Below, piece after piece: positions 32,475-41,347 of a stretch of DNA of 64,000 nt. Location: assembly GCF_022829295.1 (NCBI RefSeq), contig NZ_JAKSYH010000054.1:19313-83312 (forward strand), given 5' to 3'. The stretch comes from Methylobacterium sp. J-088. Its GTDB lineage: Bacteria > Pseudomonadota > Alphaproteobacteria > Rhizobiales > Beijerinckiaceae. Every line of letters starts with the position of its first letter. The stretch's first letter is position 1. Below the pieces are notes generated by a model that saw nothing but the letters and a program-made list of their open reading frames with translations, was not told where the DNA came from and made no database searches. The translations under genes were made by a program, and so were the position numbers.

Positions 32475-32557
32475 GCCGGAACAACGCAGCAAACGGCCGC
32501 GTTCACGCGCGTCACCGGCTTGTAAGAACTCTAAAGTCCACCCCGGGAGAGGATGCC

Positions 32558-34180
32558 ATGAAGCGCACGAATGCCCTCTCCCCCGGCTGGGCCCATACCC
32601 CTGTCCTGGCTGCTCCTGTCCTGGCTGCCCCGATCCTGGCGGGCCTGCTTCTCGCGACGCCCGCTCTGGCGCAGGACGGGTCGTCCGACCCGGTCGAGCG
32701 CGGCAAGTACCTCGTCACGATGGGCGATTGCGCGGCCTGCCACACGGCGCCGGGCGGCAAGTATCTCGCCGGCAACTACGCCCTGAACATGCCGTTTGGC
32801 GTGATCATGACGCCCAACCTGACCCCCGACAAGGATACGGGCCTCGGCAACTGGAGCTACGACGACTTCGAGAAGGCGTTCCGGCACGGCTACAGCAAGA
32901 ACGTCGGCTATCTCTACCCGGCCTTCCCGTTCGGCTGGTTCACCAAGGTTACCGACGACGACACCAAGGCGATCTGGGCCTATCTGCAATCGGTTCCGGC
33001 GGTGAACGAGAAGCGCCAGGACAGCCAGATCCCGTTCCCGTTCAACGTCCGCACCGCTTTGGTGACGTGGCGGACCGCGTTCTTCACCGAGGAGCGCTTC
33101 AAGCCCGATCCGAACGCCAGCGCCGAGGTCAACCGCGGCGGCTACCTCGTCGAGGGGCTCGGCCACTGCGCCATGTGCCACAACGAGAACAAGCTCGTCG
33201 GCAACTCGAGCTTCGCGGGCCGGTTCGGCGGCGGCGTGATCGATGGCTGGTACGCCCCCAACATCACGCCGGACGGCCACCAGGGCATCGGCGCCTGGAC
33301 CGACGAGCAGGTGGTGACCTACCTCAAGACCGGCACCGCCCCGGGCGACCGGCCGGGCGTCGCCGCCGGCCCGATGCGCCAGACCATCATGGAATCCCTC
33401 TCCAAGGTGAAGGAGGAGGATCTGAAGGCCATGGTGGCCTATCTGCGCACCGTGCCCGCCAAGCAAACCTACAAGCCCAAGGACCTCGCGGCGTTCGACA
33501 CGGCCGGGGCGCCGGGCGCCTCGACCTATCTGACCTACTGCTCATCCTGCCACCAGCCCGATGGCAAGGGCCTTCAGGGCGCCGTGCCGGCGCTGGCCGG
33601 CAACACTTCGGTGATGTCGGACGGCCCCGAGACGGTGCTGCGGGTGATCTATGGCGGCCTCGCCGCTCAGAGCGGCCTCGCCCCGATGGTGGCGATCGGC
33701 CAGCAGATGACCGATGTCGAGGTGCGGAACGTCACCGACTACATCCGCAATTCCTGGGGCAACAAGGCCCCGGTCGTGACCGGCGACAAAGCCTCCGAGG
33801 CGCGCGCCGCCACCCGGACCATGCTGTCCGGCACGGCGCCGTGCGCGGAGATCGAGCAGGATCAGCTCAAGTCCGCCTTCGACCAGATCGGTGTGCAGAA
33901 CACTCTCAAGGGCCTGAAGCAGCAGGATTTCGTGCCGACGCTGGTCCGTCTGGTGCCGCAGATCAAGGGCGCCGCGGCGGGGGCCAACGACGATGACGTG
34001 GTCAACGCCCTGACGACCGCGTTCTGCAAGGTCGGGCGCGACGATCCGCAATATGCCAATCCGAGCTGGCCGGCGGTGATCGGCACTTTCGCCAACGTCG
34101 CCTACAGCCAGGTGAAGAACCCGGAGAAGCAGGCGGTGAACGTGCCGGCCGCCACCACGCCGCCGACCAGCAAGCCGTGA
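32558..34180 (+). CDS. Exported multiheme cytochrome c (alcohol-dehydrogenase subunit type)
   Basis: 540-aa periplasmic c-type cytochrome. The signal peptide has a tandem 15-base repeat (VLAAPVLAAPILA) and a likely cleavage after ATPALA (about residue 38). Three heme sites: CAACH (58-62), CAMCH (204-208) and CSSCH (328-332), spaced as in the cytochrome subunit of membrane alcohol/gluconate dehydrogenases. No dehydrogenase subunit is adjacent. After the third heme domain there is a 110-residue extension with two Cys (PCAEIEQDQ, AFCKVGRDD) that I do not recognise in the family. ATG with GGGAGAGG at 32544-32551. It is at the end of the photosynthesis cluster, with an 83-base gap after the last bch-operon gene. 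Confidence 0.88.
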   Translation: MKRTNALSPGWAHTPVLAAPVLAAPILAGLLLATPALAQDGSSDPVERGKYLVTMGDCAACHTAPGGKYLAGNYALNMPFGVIMTPNLTPDKDTGLGNWSYDDFEKAFRHGYSKNVGYLYPAFPFGWFTKVTDDDTKAIWAYLQSVPAVNEKRQDSQIPFPFNVRTALVTWRTAFFTEERFKPDPNASAEVNRGGYLVEGLGHCAMCHNENKLVGNSSFAGRFGGGVIDGWYAPNITPDGHQGIGAWTDEQVVTYLKTGTAPGDRPGVAAGPMRQTIMESLSKVKEEDLKAMVAYLRTVPAKQTYKPKDLAAFDTAGAPGASTYLTYCSSCHQPDGKGLQGAVPALAGNTSVMSDGPETVLRVIYGGLAAQSGLAPMVAIGQQMTDVEVRNVTDYIRNSWGNKAPVVTGDKASEARAATRTMLSGTAPCAEIEQDQLKSAFDQIGVQNTLKGLKQQDFVPTLVRLVPQIKGAAAGANDDDVVNALTTAFCKVGRDDPQYANPSWPAVIGTFANVAYSQVKNPEKQAVNVPAATTPPTSKP

Positions 34181-34198
34181 GGCCGAGGTCGGCGCAGG

Positions 34199-34638
34199 TC
34201 AGGTCTGCGCGACTTGGCCGAAGCTGGCCACGGGCCTGACCGCGACCGGGAGGCTTTGCGTCATGACGAGGGCGAGCCGGACCGCGTCGCGGACGGCCTC
34301 GTGCTTCAGCATCGAGACCGGTGGGGCGCTGGGGCCGGCCGCGTTCATCAGGGTCGGTAAGCCGCTCTCGCACATCCACCCCAGAAGGTTGTCGATCCGA
34401 GCCTCGACGGTCAGGTCCGCATCGACCGCGGCGTCGGAGAGACCACGGCGCTCGCGTTCGCCGTTGACCTGCTCCGCGGGACCCAGGAAATGCTGGCCGA
34501 TATCCTCCAGGGTCGTCGTCCGCTGGAAGGGGGATACGGAGAGCCTGGGAGCTCATCGACCATGCGGCTGTAGATCGGAAGCGCCGCCTCTTGGGAGGTG
34601 CGAAGGAACAGCACGGTGCGCGCGGGAGATGAGGGCAT
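34199..34638 (-). pseudogene. Frameshifted gene of unknown function
   Basis: The ATG frame from 34638 (MPSSPARTVLFLRTSQEAAL...MVDEL) runs sensibly to about 34550, where a frame change is needed to continue into RLSVSPFQRTTTLEDIGQHF, GLSDAAVDADLTVEARIDNL and a C-terminus ending SFGQVAQT with TGA at 34199-34201. Together the two pieces give one coherent protein of about 145 residues with normal composition; neither is open over the whole length alone. Function not recognised. Either a recent one-base lesion or a sequencing error near 34541-34555. It is convergent with the cytochrome gene. Confidence 0.55.
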
Positions 34639-34887
34639 CGGTCCTGCCTCTCGTGTTCGGGGAATGGATTATCAGGAGACGAAACGCGTTCTGCAGCCAA
34701 CCTGCCGATCGCGATAGGTCCGGGGAACTCCAGCCGTGAGCCGGGTCAAGCCGCTGCTGAAGATAGTTTCGTTCGATATCCCCATCAGCCATCGAGGACA
34801 TTTTTTCCTGTGTCGATACGCGAATAAGTTATCTAGCAAATCGTTACGCGGATATGGGAAAACTGCCGACCCAATCGAGACGTGACT

Positions 34888-35541
34888 TTAGCCAATTCTA
34901 TTTCTTATGGCCTCGGCGACACAATGGGTGCGGCCGACCGCTTGGTATTGGGTGCAGGCGTTGGCGAGGTGATGTTCAACAGTTCTCCTCGATATGGGTA
35001 GAATAATATAAATGTCTCAGGCTGTCTTTCTGGCGGCCGACCATTTCAAGCATTCCACTTCGCGGGCTGTCAGGTCACCCCGCGTCCGCCCATTCGGCTC
35101 GGCCTGCGAGTGGGGATGCGTGATCGCCGTCGCCGTGGAGGCGGCGTAGATCGCGATCATGTGCAGGGCGGCTTGCTCGTCGGCTGAGAGTTCGAGGCGT
35201 GCGCCGCCGAAGCTGATGCAGGCCTCGCTGCCATCGTGCTGATGGAACGGGACGCAGAAACCCTGGCGCAGCCCGAACACGCGCGCTTTGTCCATGACGA
35301 CGCGGCCTTCGGTCTGGCCGGTGGTCGCCTCATGCCAGAAGAAGGGATCGATAACGCCCTTCAGGTGCCTCAGAACGGGATCGACGTCGATGAAGCCTTT
35401 GGCTTGGTAACGCCGCTCCCCCTCGCGCGGCCAACCTGAGAGCAAAGTGCAATCCCGAAGGATTTGCCTCTGTGATCGCGGCAGAAAACCCAGTACGAAT
35501 GCGCCGTATCCAAATATTGTTTTATGAAAATTGGACTCATT
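34888..35541 (-). pseudogene. LuxR-type quorum-sensing regulator, disrupted by in-frame TGA
   Basis: Reading leftward from after a TAG at 35542-35544 there is one frame of 218 codons. It matches LuxR proteins: FGYGAFVLGFLPR, then LLSGWPREGERRYQAKGF, DVDPVLRHLKG and PFFWHEA (acyl-homoserine-lactone-binding domain), FCVPFHQHDGSEACISFGG, then LTAREVECLKWSAARKTA. A TGA at 35017-35019 interrupts it, after which the same frame continues DIYIILPISRRTVEHHLANA and VGRTHCVAEAIRNRIG to TAA (34888-34890), a complete GerE-type helix-turn-helix. The codon hit is where the family usually has a non-conserved or Trp residue, so TGG to TGA is likely. The N-terminal 30-40 residues are missing. Confidence 0.75.
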
Positions 35542-35560
35542 CTAGACATCGTCCAAGTAT

Positions 35561-35746
35561 TATGATCGGTATATCTTGTCCGGAATATCGAACGTGGTTT
35601 GACGAATGCTCGTCATTGGCGTATGATTTCGTTGTTTGAATCGCTAGTATGTCTCAGTTGATACATGCAGGGCAGATTGATGGCATTCGTAGAATTGTAG
35701 TGGGGATATTATCAGAAAAATAAAATTCTTTAGACGGAGAATCGAC
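35561..35746. other. AT-rich gap upstream of the 88-aa ORF
   Basis: About 190 bases strikingly richer in A and T than the rest of the window (for example TATTATCAGAAAAATAAAATTC near 35707-35728). A TATTAT hexamer at 35707-35712 could be a -10 box for the ORF at 35747; no good -35 is seen at the right distance. No lux-box-like palindrome is evident. The base composition suggests acquired or decaying DNA. Confidence 0.5.
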
Positions 35747-36013
35747 ATGTCTACGAAACGATTGACCTTAAGTTTACTTCAGAAGATCGCGGCGGCGAAC
35801 GGAACCGATATCGACGCTTTTCTTGGGCCCCGCCGAAGATCGGATCGGGACGGCAATTCGCAGCGCCGCGGCATCTATGAGCGCGTTGCGATGCTGCTTC
35901 GCGTCGTCCGAGTCTATCAGGCTCTTCCCGGCTTCGAGAGCCGCCGTCGCGCACTCTGGATGATGGAGGCGATGGCAGCGCGTGCGAAGGGTATGCCCGG
36001 CGAAGGCCCGTAA
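35747..36013 (+). CDS. 88-aa protein of unknown function
   Basis: The N-terminus TKRLTLSLLQKIAAANGTDIDAFLGPRRRSD resembles the end of an XRE-type helix-turn-helix (second half only); the C-terminus (VVRVYQALPGFESRRRALWMMEAMAARAKG) is helical and basic. A ribosome site GACGGAGA lies eight bases before the ATG. The gene is an orphan next to the LuxR pseudogene. I do not recognise a family; it may be a truncated regulator. Confidence 0.55.
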   Translation: MSTKRLTLSLLQKIAAANGTDIDAFLGPRRRSDRDGNSQRRGIYERVAMLLRVVRVYQALPGFESRRRALWMMEAMAARAKGMPGEGP

Positions 36014-36174
36014 TCGGGGGCAGCGCGTCTGTCCTTCGCCGCGGAGGGCGCTCCGGTAGGCGGCTGTAGCGGCCCCGGGAGCAGAAAGCGCCTTTCCCCT
36101 AAGTGCTCCGGGAACGGACACGATCGCGCTTCGTTTGAGCGTGACTCCCTCAAGACCCTAGCCCCGGAGTGGCC

Positions 36175-36348
36175 GTGTCCAGCCTGATCCGCATCCTGCT
36201 CGCGATCTTCATCCCGCCGGTCGCGGTTCTCGTCACCACCGGCTTCGGCCTGCAGTTCCTGCTGAACATCCTGCTCTGGATCCTCGGCTGGCTTCCGGGC
36301 ACTATTCACGCTCTGTGGTTGATGAATCGCGACCGGCCGCTGCTCTGA
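36175..36348 (+). CDS. YqaE/Pmp3 family small membrane protein
   Basis: 57-aa hydrophobic peptide with two membrane helices: LIRILLAIFIPPVAVLVTTGF, then FLLNILLWILGWLPGTIHALWLM. The central Ile-Pro-Pro and the Leu-Gly-Trp-Leu-Pro-Gly-x-Ile-His-Ala pattern identify the Pmp3/YqaE (UPF0057) family, linked to membrane potential and stress in yeast and plants. Start is GTG at 36175, with GGAG five bases upstream; GTG at 36169 is the alternative. Stand-alone gene. Confidence 0.88.
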   Translation: MSSLIRILLAIFIPPVAVLVTTGFGLQFLLNILLWILGWLPGTIHALWLMNRDRPLL

Positions 36349-36481
36349 AGCCACAAGCAGGCCGGCGGCGTGTGGCGCTGAGTGCCTAGCCTCGTCGATC
36401 CGGGGCGATTCGCGATCGAACTGTTCGTGGACGTAACGCCGTCGCGGCCGACATCGCGGATGTCCGGCCCGGGAGCACCTG

Positions 36482-37225
36482 ATGCCGACCGAACTCGTCA
36501 CGATCCGGACGCGCGACGGCGATTGCCGGGCGTACGTCGTCACGCCGGACGGCCCAGGGCCGTGGCCGGCGGTGATCTTCTACATGGATGCCGGCGGCAT
36601 CCGCCCGGCGATGCGCGACATGGCCGAGCAGCTCGCCGCGGCCGGCATCGTCGTCCTGCTGCCGGACCTCTTCTACCGCTACGGTCCGTACGGCCCGTTC
36701 GTGCCCAAGGAGGTGTTCAAGGGCGACTTCCGCGCCATCCTCGGCCCGTTGATGGCTACGACCGGGAACGACAAGGCCGCCGCGGATACGGAGGCCTTCC
36801 TCGCCTACCTCGACACGCGCGGCGACATCGCGGGCCGCGGAATCGGTGCGGTCGGATTCTGCATGGGCGGCGGCATGGCGCTGGCTTCGGCCGGAACCTA
36901 CCCGGACCGGTTCGCGGCCGCCGCGAGCTTTCACGGCGGCAATCTTGCGACCGACGCCCCGACGAGCCCTCACCTGTTCGCGCCGAAGTTGAAGGCGGAG
37001 CTCTACATCGGCGCGGCGGAGAACGACGGCAGCTACCCGCCCGCGATGGCCGAGCGCCTGGAGAAGGCGCTGACGGAGGCCGGCGTTCGGTTCACCGCCG
37101 AGACGTATCCCGCAGCGCATGGCTGGATGATGCCGGACTTCCCGGTCTACGACCCCGTCGCGGCCGAGCGGGGCTGGGGCGCGCTGCGCGACCTGTTCCG
37201 CCGGACCCTGCGCGCCGGCCCGTGA
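36482..37225 (+). CDS. Dienelactone hydrolase family protein
   Basis: 247-aa alpha/beta hydrolase. The nucleophile is Cys in GAVGFCMGGGMALA (about residue 124), as in dienelactone hydrolases; the Asp is in AAENDGSYPP and the His in PAAHGWMMPD. The conserved early part VIFYMDAGGIRPAMRDMAEQLA and the FYRYGPYGPF stretch support this. Enzymes of the group open dienelactone or act on related small esters; the natural substrate here is unknown. ATG at 36482. No aromatic-degradation genes next to it. Confidence 0.88.
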   Translation: MPTELVTIRTRDGDCRAYVVTPDGPGPWPAVIFYMDAGGIRPAMRDMAEQLAAAGIVVLLPDLFYRYGPYGPFVPKEVFKGDFRAILGPLMATTGNDKAAADTEAFLAYLDTRGDIAGRGIGAVGFCMGGGMALASAGTYPDRFAAAASFHGGNLATDAPTSPHLFAPKLKAELYIGAAENDGSYPPAMAERLEKALTEAGVRFTAETYPAAHGWMMPDFPVYDPVAAERGWGALRDLFRRTLRAGP

Positions 37226-37285
37226 CGGTGAGTTGCGGCGGGGTCGGTTTCGCCGCGCCGCAGATCGTCCGCCGTCGCGCTTCGA

Positions 37286-38785
37286 TCAGGGCTTGGCCTT
37301 GTCGGCCTCGCCCTTTCTGAGAGCCGGTTTGGCATCGGCCTTGCCCACCACCCTGGCTTCAACCTTGGCGGTCCTGACCGCGTGCGCCTTGGCGATCGGC
37401 TTCGGGGCAACCTTCTCGGCGGCGTGCGCGAGCTTGACCGGCTCGGGCATCAACGTGGCGTCGACCGCCGGGGTCGGCGGAGGGACCGGGGCCGGGTCGT
37501 CCTTGGCGAACAGCTTGCCGAACATCTTCTGATAGCTGCTGGGATCGCCATCCGCGTCCGCCACGGTGATCCGGGCGGGCTTCTCGGGGAGCGCCGCGGT
37601 CGTCTCGACCCTGGCTTCGGGATCGGCGCGGTTCGCCATCAGTGTCGTGGCGGCGGGCCTCTGTATCGGCCCCTTGCCGGGGGTGCGCCCCGCCTTGGCG
37701 GCCTTGACGGGGATCGCCGGCTCGGCGCCGGCCAGCATCACCGGCTGACCCTTCGGGCTGACCTCGATCTCCTGCGGACCGGCCGCCAGGGTCTCGGGCC
37801 GGCTCACGTCGCCGAGATTGTGCCGCCCGTATTCCTTGGCGTCGTACGGCAGCACCGTCTCGGTGCCGCCGAGGCTCGCGAAAGCGCTCGTATTGGCCGG
37901 CGGCCGGAAGACCGGGTTCTGTCCGCCATCCTGGTAGACGACCCGCACCGCCGGCGTGCCCTTGGCGACCAGTTCGGCCACCGCGCGCACGTCGCGCTCG
38001 CTCTTCTCCGCCACCTGCGGATCGACCTTCGGCTTGCACGAACCGGCAGCCGCGTCGGCGCCGCCGAACACGTATTTGGTCCCGCACTGGCCGATCTTCG
38101 GCTCTTCGTGCAGGGCCTCGAAATAATCCGAACCCTCCTTGAGGTTCTGCCAGAACCCGATGTTCGGGTCGTTGCGGAACTTGGCCATATTCTCGGCGGT
38201 CATCCGGAACGGGTAGGACTGGAACTGGAAGCTGCGCTGCCCGCCGATGAACGCCTCGCGGGCGATGGCGTAGATCTCCGCGATGGTGGCGTCGGTCATG
38301 GCGAAGCAGCCCGCCGACGAGCAGGTGCCGTGGACCATCAGATACTTGCCGGTCCGGCCGTTGGCCCGGTCGACGGCATTCGGGAAGCCGGTATCGAACG
38401 AGAGATAATACGAGGAATTCGGATTCATCAGACCCGGGGTGATTGTATAGAACCCCTCCGGTGCCTGCCGGTCGCCCTCGCGGGTCTTGGGGCCGAGCTG
38501 GCCCGACCAGCGACAGATCGGGTAGATCTTCAGGAGGGCGTAGCGGCCGTCGCTGCCCTTTTTCCAGACCTCCATTTCCGCTTCCTTCTTGAAGGTGCGG
38601 ATCAGGACAGGGTCGGATTGCTGCATCCCCTTGGACTGCATCAGTGCGACGGTCTGTGGGGCGATCGGCGCGATGCTGCGCGCACTCGGGCCGTTGATGC
38701 CGGACCCGTCCTGGCAGGCAGCGAGGGACAGGGCCAGCAGGGAAGCGGCCGCCAACATCCGCGCAGTCGCGAGACGCGCCGTCAT
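37286..38785 (-). CDS. L,D-transpeptidase family lipoprotein
   Basis: 499-aa cell-wall enzyme of the YkuD (L,D-transpeptidase) class, cross-linking peptidoglycan or attaching proteins to it. The N-terminus is a lipoprotein signal (ASLLALSLAACQ, Cys about residue 24). The YkuD domain spans residues about 55-200, with the catalytic motif HGTCSSAGCFAMT containing the nucleophile Cys. The long C-terminal part is Pro/Ala/Lys-rich and probably disordered (APVPPPTPAVDATLMPEP and a Lys/Ala-rich tail). ATG at 38785. Confidence 0.9.
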   Translation of the reverse strand: MTARLATARMLAAASLLALSLAACQDGSGINGPSARSIAPIAPQTVALMQSKGMQQSDPVLIRTFKKEAEMEVWKKGSDGRYALLKIYPICRWSGQLGPKTREGDRQAPEGFYTITPGLMNPNSSYYLSFDTGFPNAVDRANGRTGKYLMVHGTCSSAGCFAMTDATIAEIYAIAREAFIGGQRSFQFQSYPFRMTAENMAKFRNDPNIGFWQNLKEGSDYFEALHEEPKIGQCGTKYVFGGADAAAGSCKPKVDPQVAEKSERDVRAVAELVAKGTPAVRVVYQDGGQNPVFRPPANTSAFASLGGTETVLPYDAKEYGRHNLGDVSRPETLAAGPQEIEVSPKGQPVMLAGAEPAIPVKAAKAGRTPGKGPIQRPAATTLMANRADPEARVETTAALPEKPARITVADADGDPSSYQKMFGKLFAKDDPAPVPPPTPAVDATLMPEPVKLAHAAEKVAPKPIAKAHAVRTAKVEARVVGKADAKPALRKGEADKAKP

Positions 38786-39010
38786 GGGGAACCTCAATCG
38801 TCCTACGTGCGCCCGCGGACCTTTTCGGCAACCGTCGAGCGCCACTCCCCAACCCAATAGGCTCGTTAAGCTTGCGCCTTTCTTACCGCAAGGACGCTGG
38901 CGCAACACTGCACCGCTCTCTGGGGACATCAGACCGATCCGCGGGTCGCCGCGGCCCCGTTCAAGGATGGCTGTCTTCTCGGACGCGGAGGGGCGGCGGC
39001 CGGGCCGCAT

Positions 39011-39475
39011 TCAGAGCTGGCGCTTGTAGCCCAGGTGCGACGGCTCGAATCCCAGCCGTTCATAGAACCGATGCGCGTCCAACCGCCTCTTATCCGTCGT
39101 CAATTGGACCAGTGTGCAGCCGCGCGCGCGACACATGTCAATCGCCCAGGTCAACAGCGCTTCGCCGAGCCGCTCGCCGCGTCGTTCCCGGGCGATGCGG
39201 ACGGCCTCGATCAACCCCCGCCTCGATCCGTTGCGTGAGAGGCCCGCGATGAACGTGAGTTGCAGGGTTCCGACGATGAGGCCATCGATCTCCGCGACGC
39301 ACAGCAGCTGATGCGGGTCGGCATCGATCTCGGCGAACGCATCGCGGTAGCGGTGCGATGCCGTTTCCCACGGCGCTTCGCGGGCCGATCCGAGTTCGTC
39401 GTCGGCCAGCAACGCGACGATCGCGGGGAGGTCCGCCAGGACGGCCCGGCGGAATTTCAGTGCGGAACGGATCAT
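39011..39475 (-). CDS. GNAT family N-acetyltransferase
   Basis: 154-aa GCN5-related acetyltransferase. The acetyl-CoA pyrophosphate loop is visible in IARERRGERLGEALLTWAID (Arg/Gly pattern), with the following CTLVQLTTDKRRLDAHRFYERLGFEPSHLGYK forming the typical C-terminal motif B. The start FRRAVLADLPAIVALLADDELG is the usual N-terminal strand-helix. ATG at 39475. Substrate not predictable; single gene. Confidence 0.9.
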   Translation of the reverse strand: MIRSALKFRRAVLADLPAIVALLADDELGSAREAPWETASHRYRDAFAEIDADPHQLLCVAEIDGLIVGTLQLTFIAGLSRNGSRRGLIEAVRIARERRGERLGEALLTWAIDMCRARGCTLVQLTTDKRRLDAHRFYERLGFEPSHLGYKRQL

Positions 39476-39550
39476 CGTCCATCGGCCTCCGTATCGTCGG
39501 CGCGATCATCGCCCTGTCGCGCGTCTCACATGGATGGCCGCCGCAGCCGC

Positions 39551-40282
39551 TCAGCCGAACAGCGCCGGCTGACGCCCCGCCTCCGCACGGATGATCTCCA
39601 CGAGGGCCGCATCGTCCGCGGGGTCGGCTAGGCGCAAGCCCACCGGTTCCGAGGGGGTCTGCACGGTGAGCCAGCGGAGCGTCGGCCGCAGGTCCACGGC
39701 CTCGACGATCTCCATCCGCGGATGCCCGGTCTCGAGCTGCAGGAAGGTCAGGTGGTTGCGGCTCGCCCGCTGACCCAGGAGGTCGTCGATCGCCTCCACC
39801 ACGGCCCGGGGCGTGTGCAGATGGCTCATCATCCAGAGCCGGTTATCCGTGCCCGGCGTGTCCAGCGCCGTCCGGATCCGGCGCACGCCCTCGGCGAGGA
39901 ACGCGTAGTCCGCCGCGTTCGCCGCCGGATCGTGGTGGTTGAACACGCATTCGAGCCCGTGCCGCTCCCGGTAGAGCCGGTGGCGCCCGCGCCAGATGTC
40001 GGGGCCGCGCCGCTCCGCCTCCGGAATGCTCTCGAGCTGGTCCCGGTCGAGGAGGCCGGAAAAATCGTCCCCGAGGCAGTCCCCGGCCATGCCGGGCATC
40101 GAGAAGATCCAGTCGAGCGGGCCCGACCACTGGCGCAGGTCCAGGGTCTTGAGCACGTGCGCCATCTGGCAGTTGCAGCCCAGCGAGATGTGGTTGTGCG
40201 GGCCCGGCTCCCGCGCGTCGCGCCGGCCGAGCAGTCGCCCGATCGCACCGAACAGGCCCCCCGTCGCCCCGGGTTCGCTCAC
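39551..40282 (-). CDS. DUF1796 family putative cysteine peptidase
   Basis: 243-aa protein. The opening HISLGCNCQMAHVLKTLDLRQ followed by SGPLDWIFSMPG matches the DUF1796 (papain-like putative peptidase) pattern: a Cys after a Leu-Gly pair, and the Pro-Leu/Phe-Asp-Trp motif. A His-rich stretch (CVFNHHDPAANAADYAF) and the C-terminal part LDTPGTDNRLWMMSHLHTPR follow. Starts at GTG 40282, which overlaps the accA stop (GTGA), so it is translated with accA. Role unknown; the longer upstream frame overlaps accA and is spurious. Confidence 0.7.
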   Translation of the reverse strand: MSEPGATGGLFGAIGRLLGRRDAREPGPHNHISLGCNCQMAHVLKTLDLRQWSGPLDWIFSMPGMAGDCLGDDFSGLLDRDQLESIPEAERRGPDIWRGRHRLYRERHGLECVFNHHDPAANAADYAFLAEGVRRIRTALDTPGTDNRLWMMSHLHTPRAVVEAIDDLLGQRASRNHLTFLQLETGHPRMEIVEAVDLRPTLRWLTVQTPSEPVGLRLADPADDAALVEIIRAEAGRQPALFG

Positions 40283-41241
40283 AGGGTTCGGCCGATCGCC
40301 AGGAACTTTTCCGCGCGCCGGTCGCGGATCTCGTCGGGTGCGAGGCCGTCGAACGGGGCGAGCGATTCGGCGATCGCGTCGCCCGCCACGCGGATCGCCC
40401 CCTCGCGGTCGCGATGCGCCCCGCCGGTGGCCTCCGGGATGATGCCGTCGATGACGCCGAGCCGCAGCAGGTCCTGCGCGGTGATCTTCATCGCGGTGGC
40501 GGCGTCCGAGGCGCGGCCCTGGTCGCGCCACAGGATCGAGGCGGCGCCTTCGGGCGAGATCACCCCGTAGATCGCATGTTCCAGCATCAGAACTCGGTTG
40601 GCAGTCGCGAGCGCGATCGCGCCGCCCGAACCGCCCTCCCCGATCACCACGGCGACGTTGGGGACGCCCAGCGCGAGGCAGGCTTCGGTGGAACGGGCGA
40701 TGGCCTCGGCCTGCCCGCGCTCCTCCGCCTCGATGCCCGGATAGGCGCCAGCGGTGTCGACGAAGGCGATCACCGGCAGGCCGAACCGGTCGGCGGTCTC
40801 CATCAGGCGGACCGCCTTGCGGTAGCCCTCGGGCCGGGCCATGCCGAAATTGTGCCGGAGGCGTGCCTCCGTGGTGGCGCCCTTTTCCTGACCGAGCACC
40901 AGGACGGGGCGGCCGCGGAAGCGGCCGAAACCGCCGAGAATCGCCTCGTCCTCACCGAAGCTGCGGTCGCCGGCGAGCGGGGTGAACTCGCTGATGAGCC
41001 CGCCGCAATAATCGACGAAGTGCGGGCGCTGCGGGTGTCGGGCCACCTGGGTCTTCTGCCAGGGCGTCAGGGTCGCGTAGATCTCGGCGAGCGCCTGGCC
41101 GGCCTTGGCCTCCAGCCGGCCGACCTCCTCGGCGATCGAGACCGCGCCGTCGCGCGCGCTCACGGCGCGCAGTTCCTCGAGCTTGGCCTCCAGCTCGGCC
41201 ACGGGCTTCTCGAAGTCGAGGTAGGTGCGCGTCACCGCCAT
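40279..41241 (-). CDS. accA: Acetyl-CoA carboxylase carboxyltransferase subunit alpha
   Basis: 320-aa alpha subunit of acetyl-CoA carboxylase; with AccD it moves CO2 from biotin to acetyl-CoA, first step of fatty acid synthesis. Landmarks: the coiled N-terminus LDFEKPVAELEAKLEELRAV, RPVLVLGQEKGATTEARLRHNFG, IAFVDTAGAYPGIEAEERGQAEAIA and VIGEGGSGGAIALATANRVLMLEHAIYGVISPEG. ATG at 41241 (MAVTRTYLDFE); the longer frame upstream is unlike the family. The DUF1796 gene overlaps its 3' end. Confidence 0.98.
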   Translation of the reverse strand: MAVTRTYLDFEKPVAELEAKLEELRAVSARDGAVSIAEEVGRLEAKAGQALAEIYATLTPWQKTQVARHPQRPHFVDYCGGLISEFTPLAGDRSFGEDEAILGGFGRFRGRPVLVLGQEKGATTEARLRHNFGMARPEGYRKAVRLMETADRFGLPVIAFVDTAGAYPGIEAEERGQAEAIARSTEACLALGVPNVAVVIGEGGSGGAIALATANRVLMLEHAIYGVISPEGAASILWRDQGRASDAATAMKITAQDLLRLGVIDGIIPEATGGAHRDREGAIRVAGDAIAESLAPFDGLAPDEIRDRRAEKFLAIGRTL

Positions 41242-41347
41242 CGTGTCACAGGTCTTCCCGGGATCCGCCGCAGCGAGGCGGCGGGCGCGAGGTGTTGGCG
41301 ATGGCGGAGGTGGTGTCAACCGGCCTGTGGCCCGAGCCTGGTCCGGC

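Noticed and set aside
32531..33466. Frame opposite the cytochrome gene
   Set aside because: Low-complexity shadow; the + strand has signal peptide and three heme motifs.
35917..36543. Frame of 208 codons opposite the YqaE gene
   Set aside because: Polar low-complexity shadow of the YqaE and dienelactone hydrolase region.
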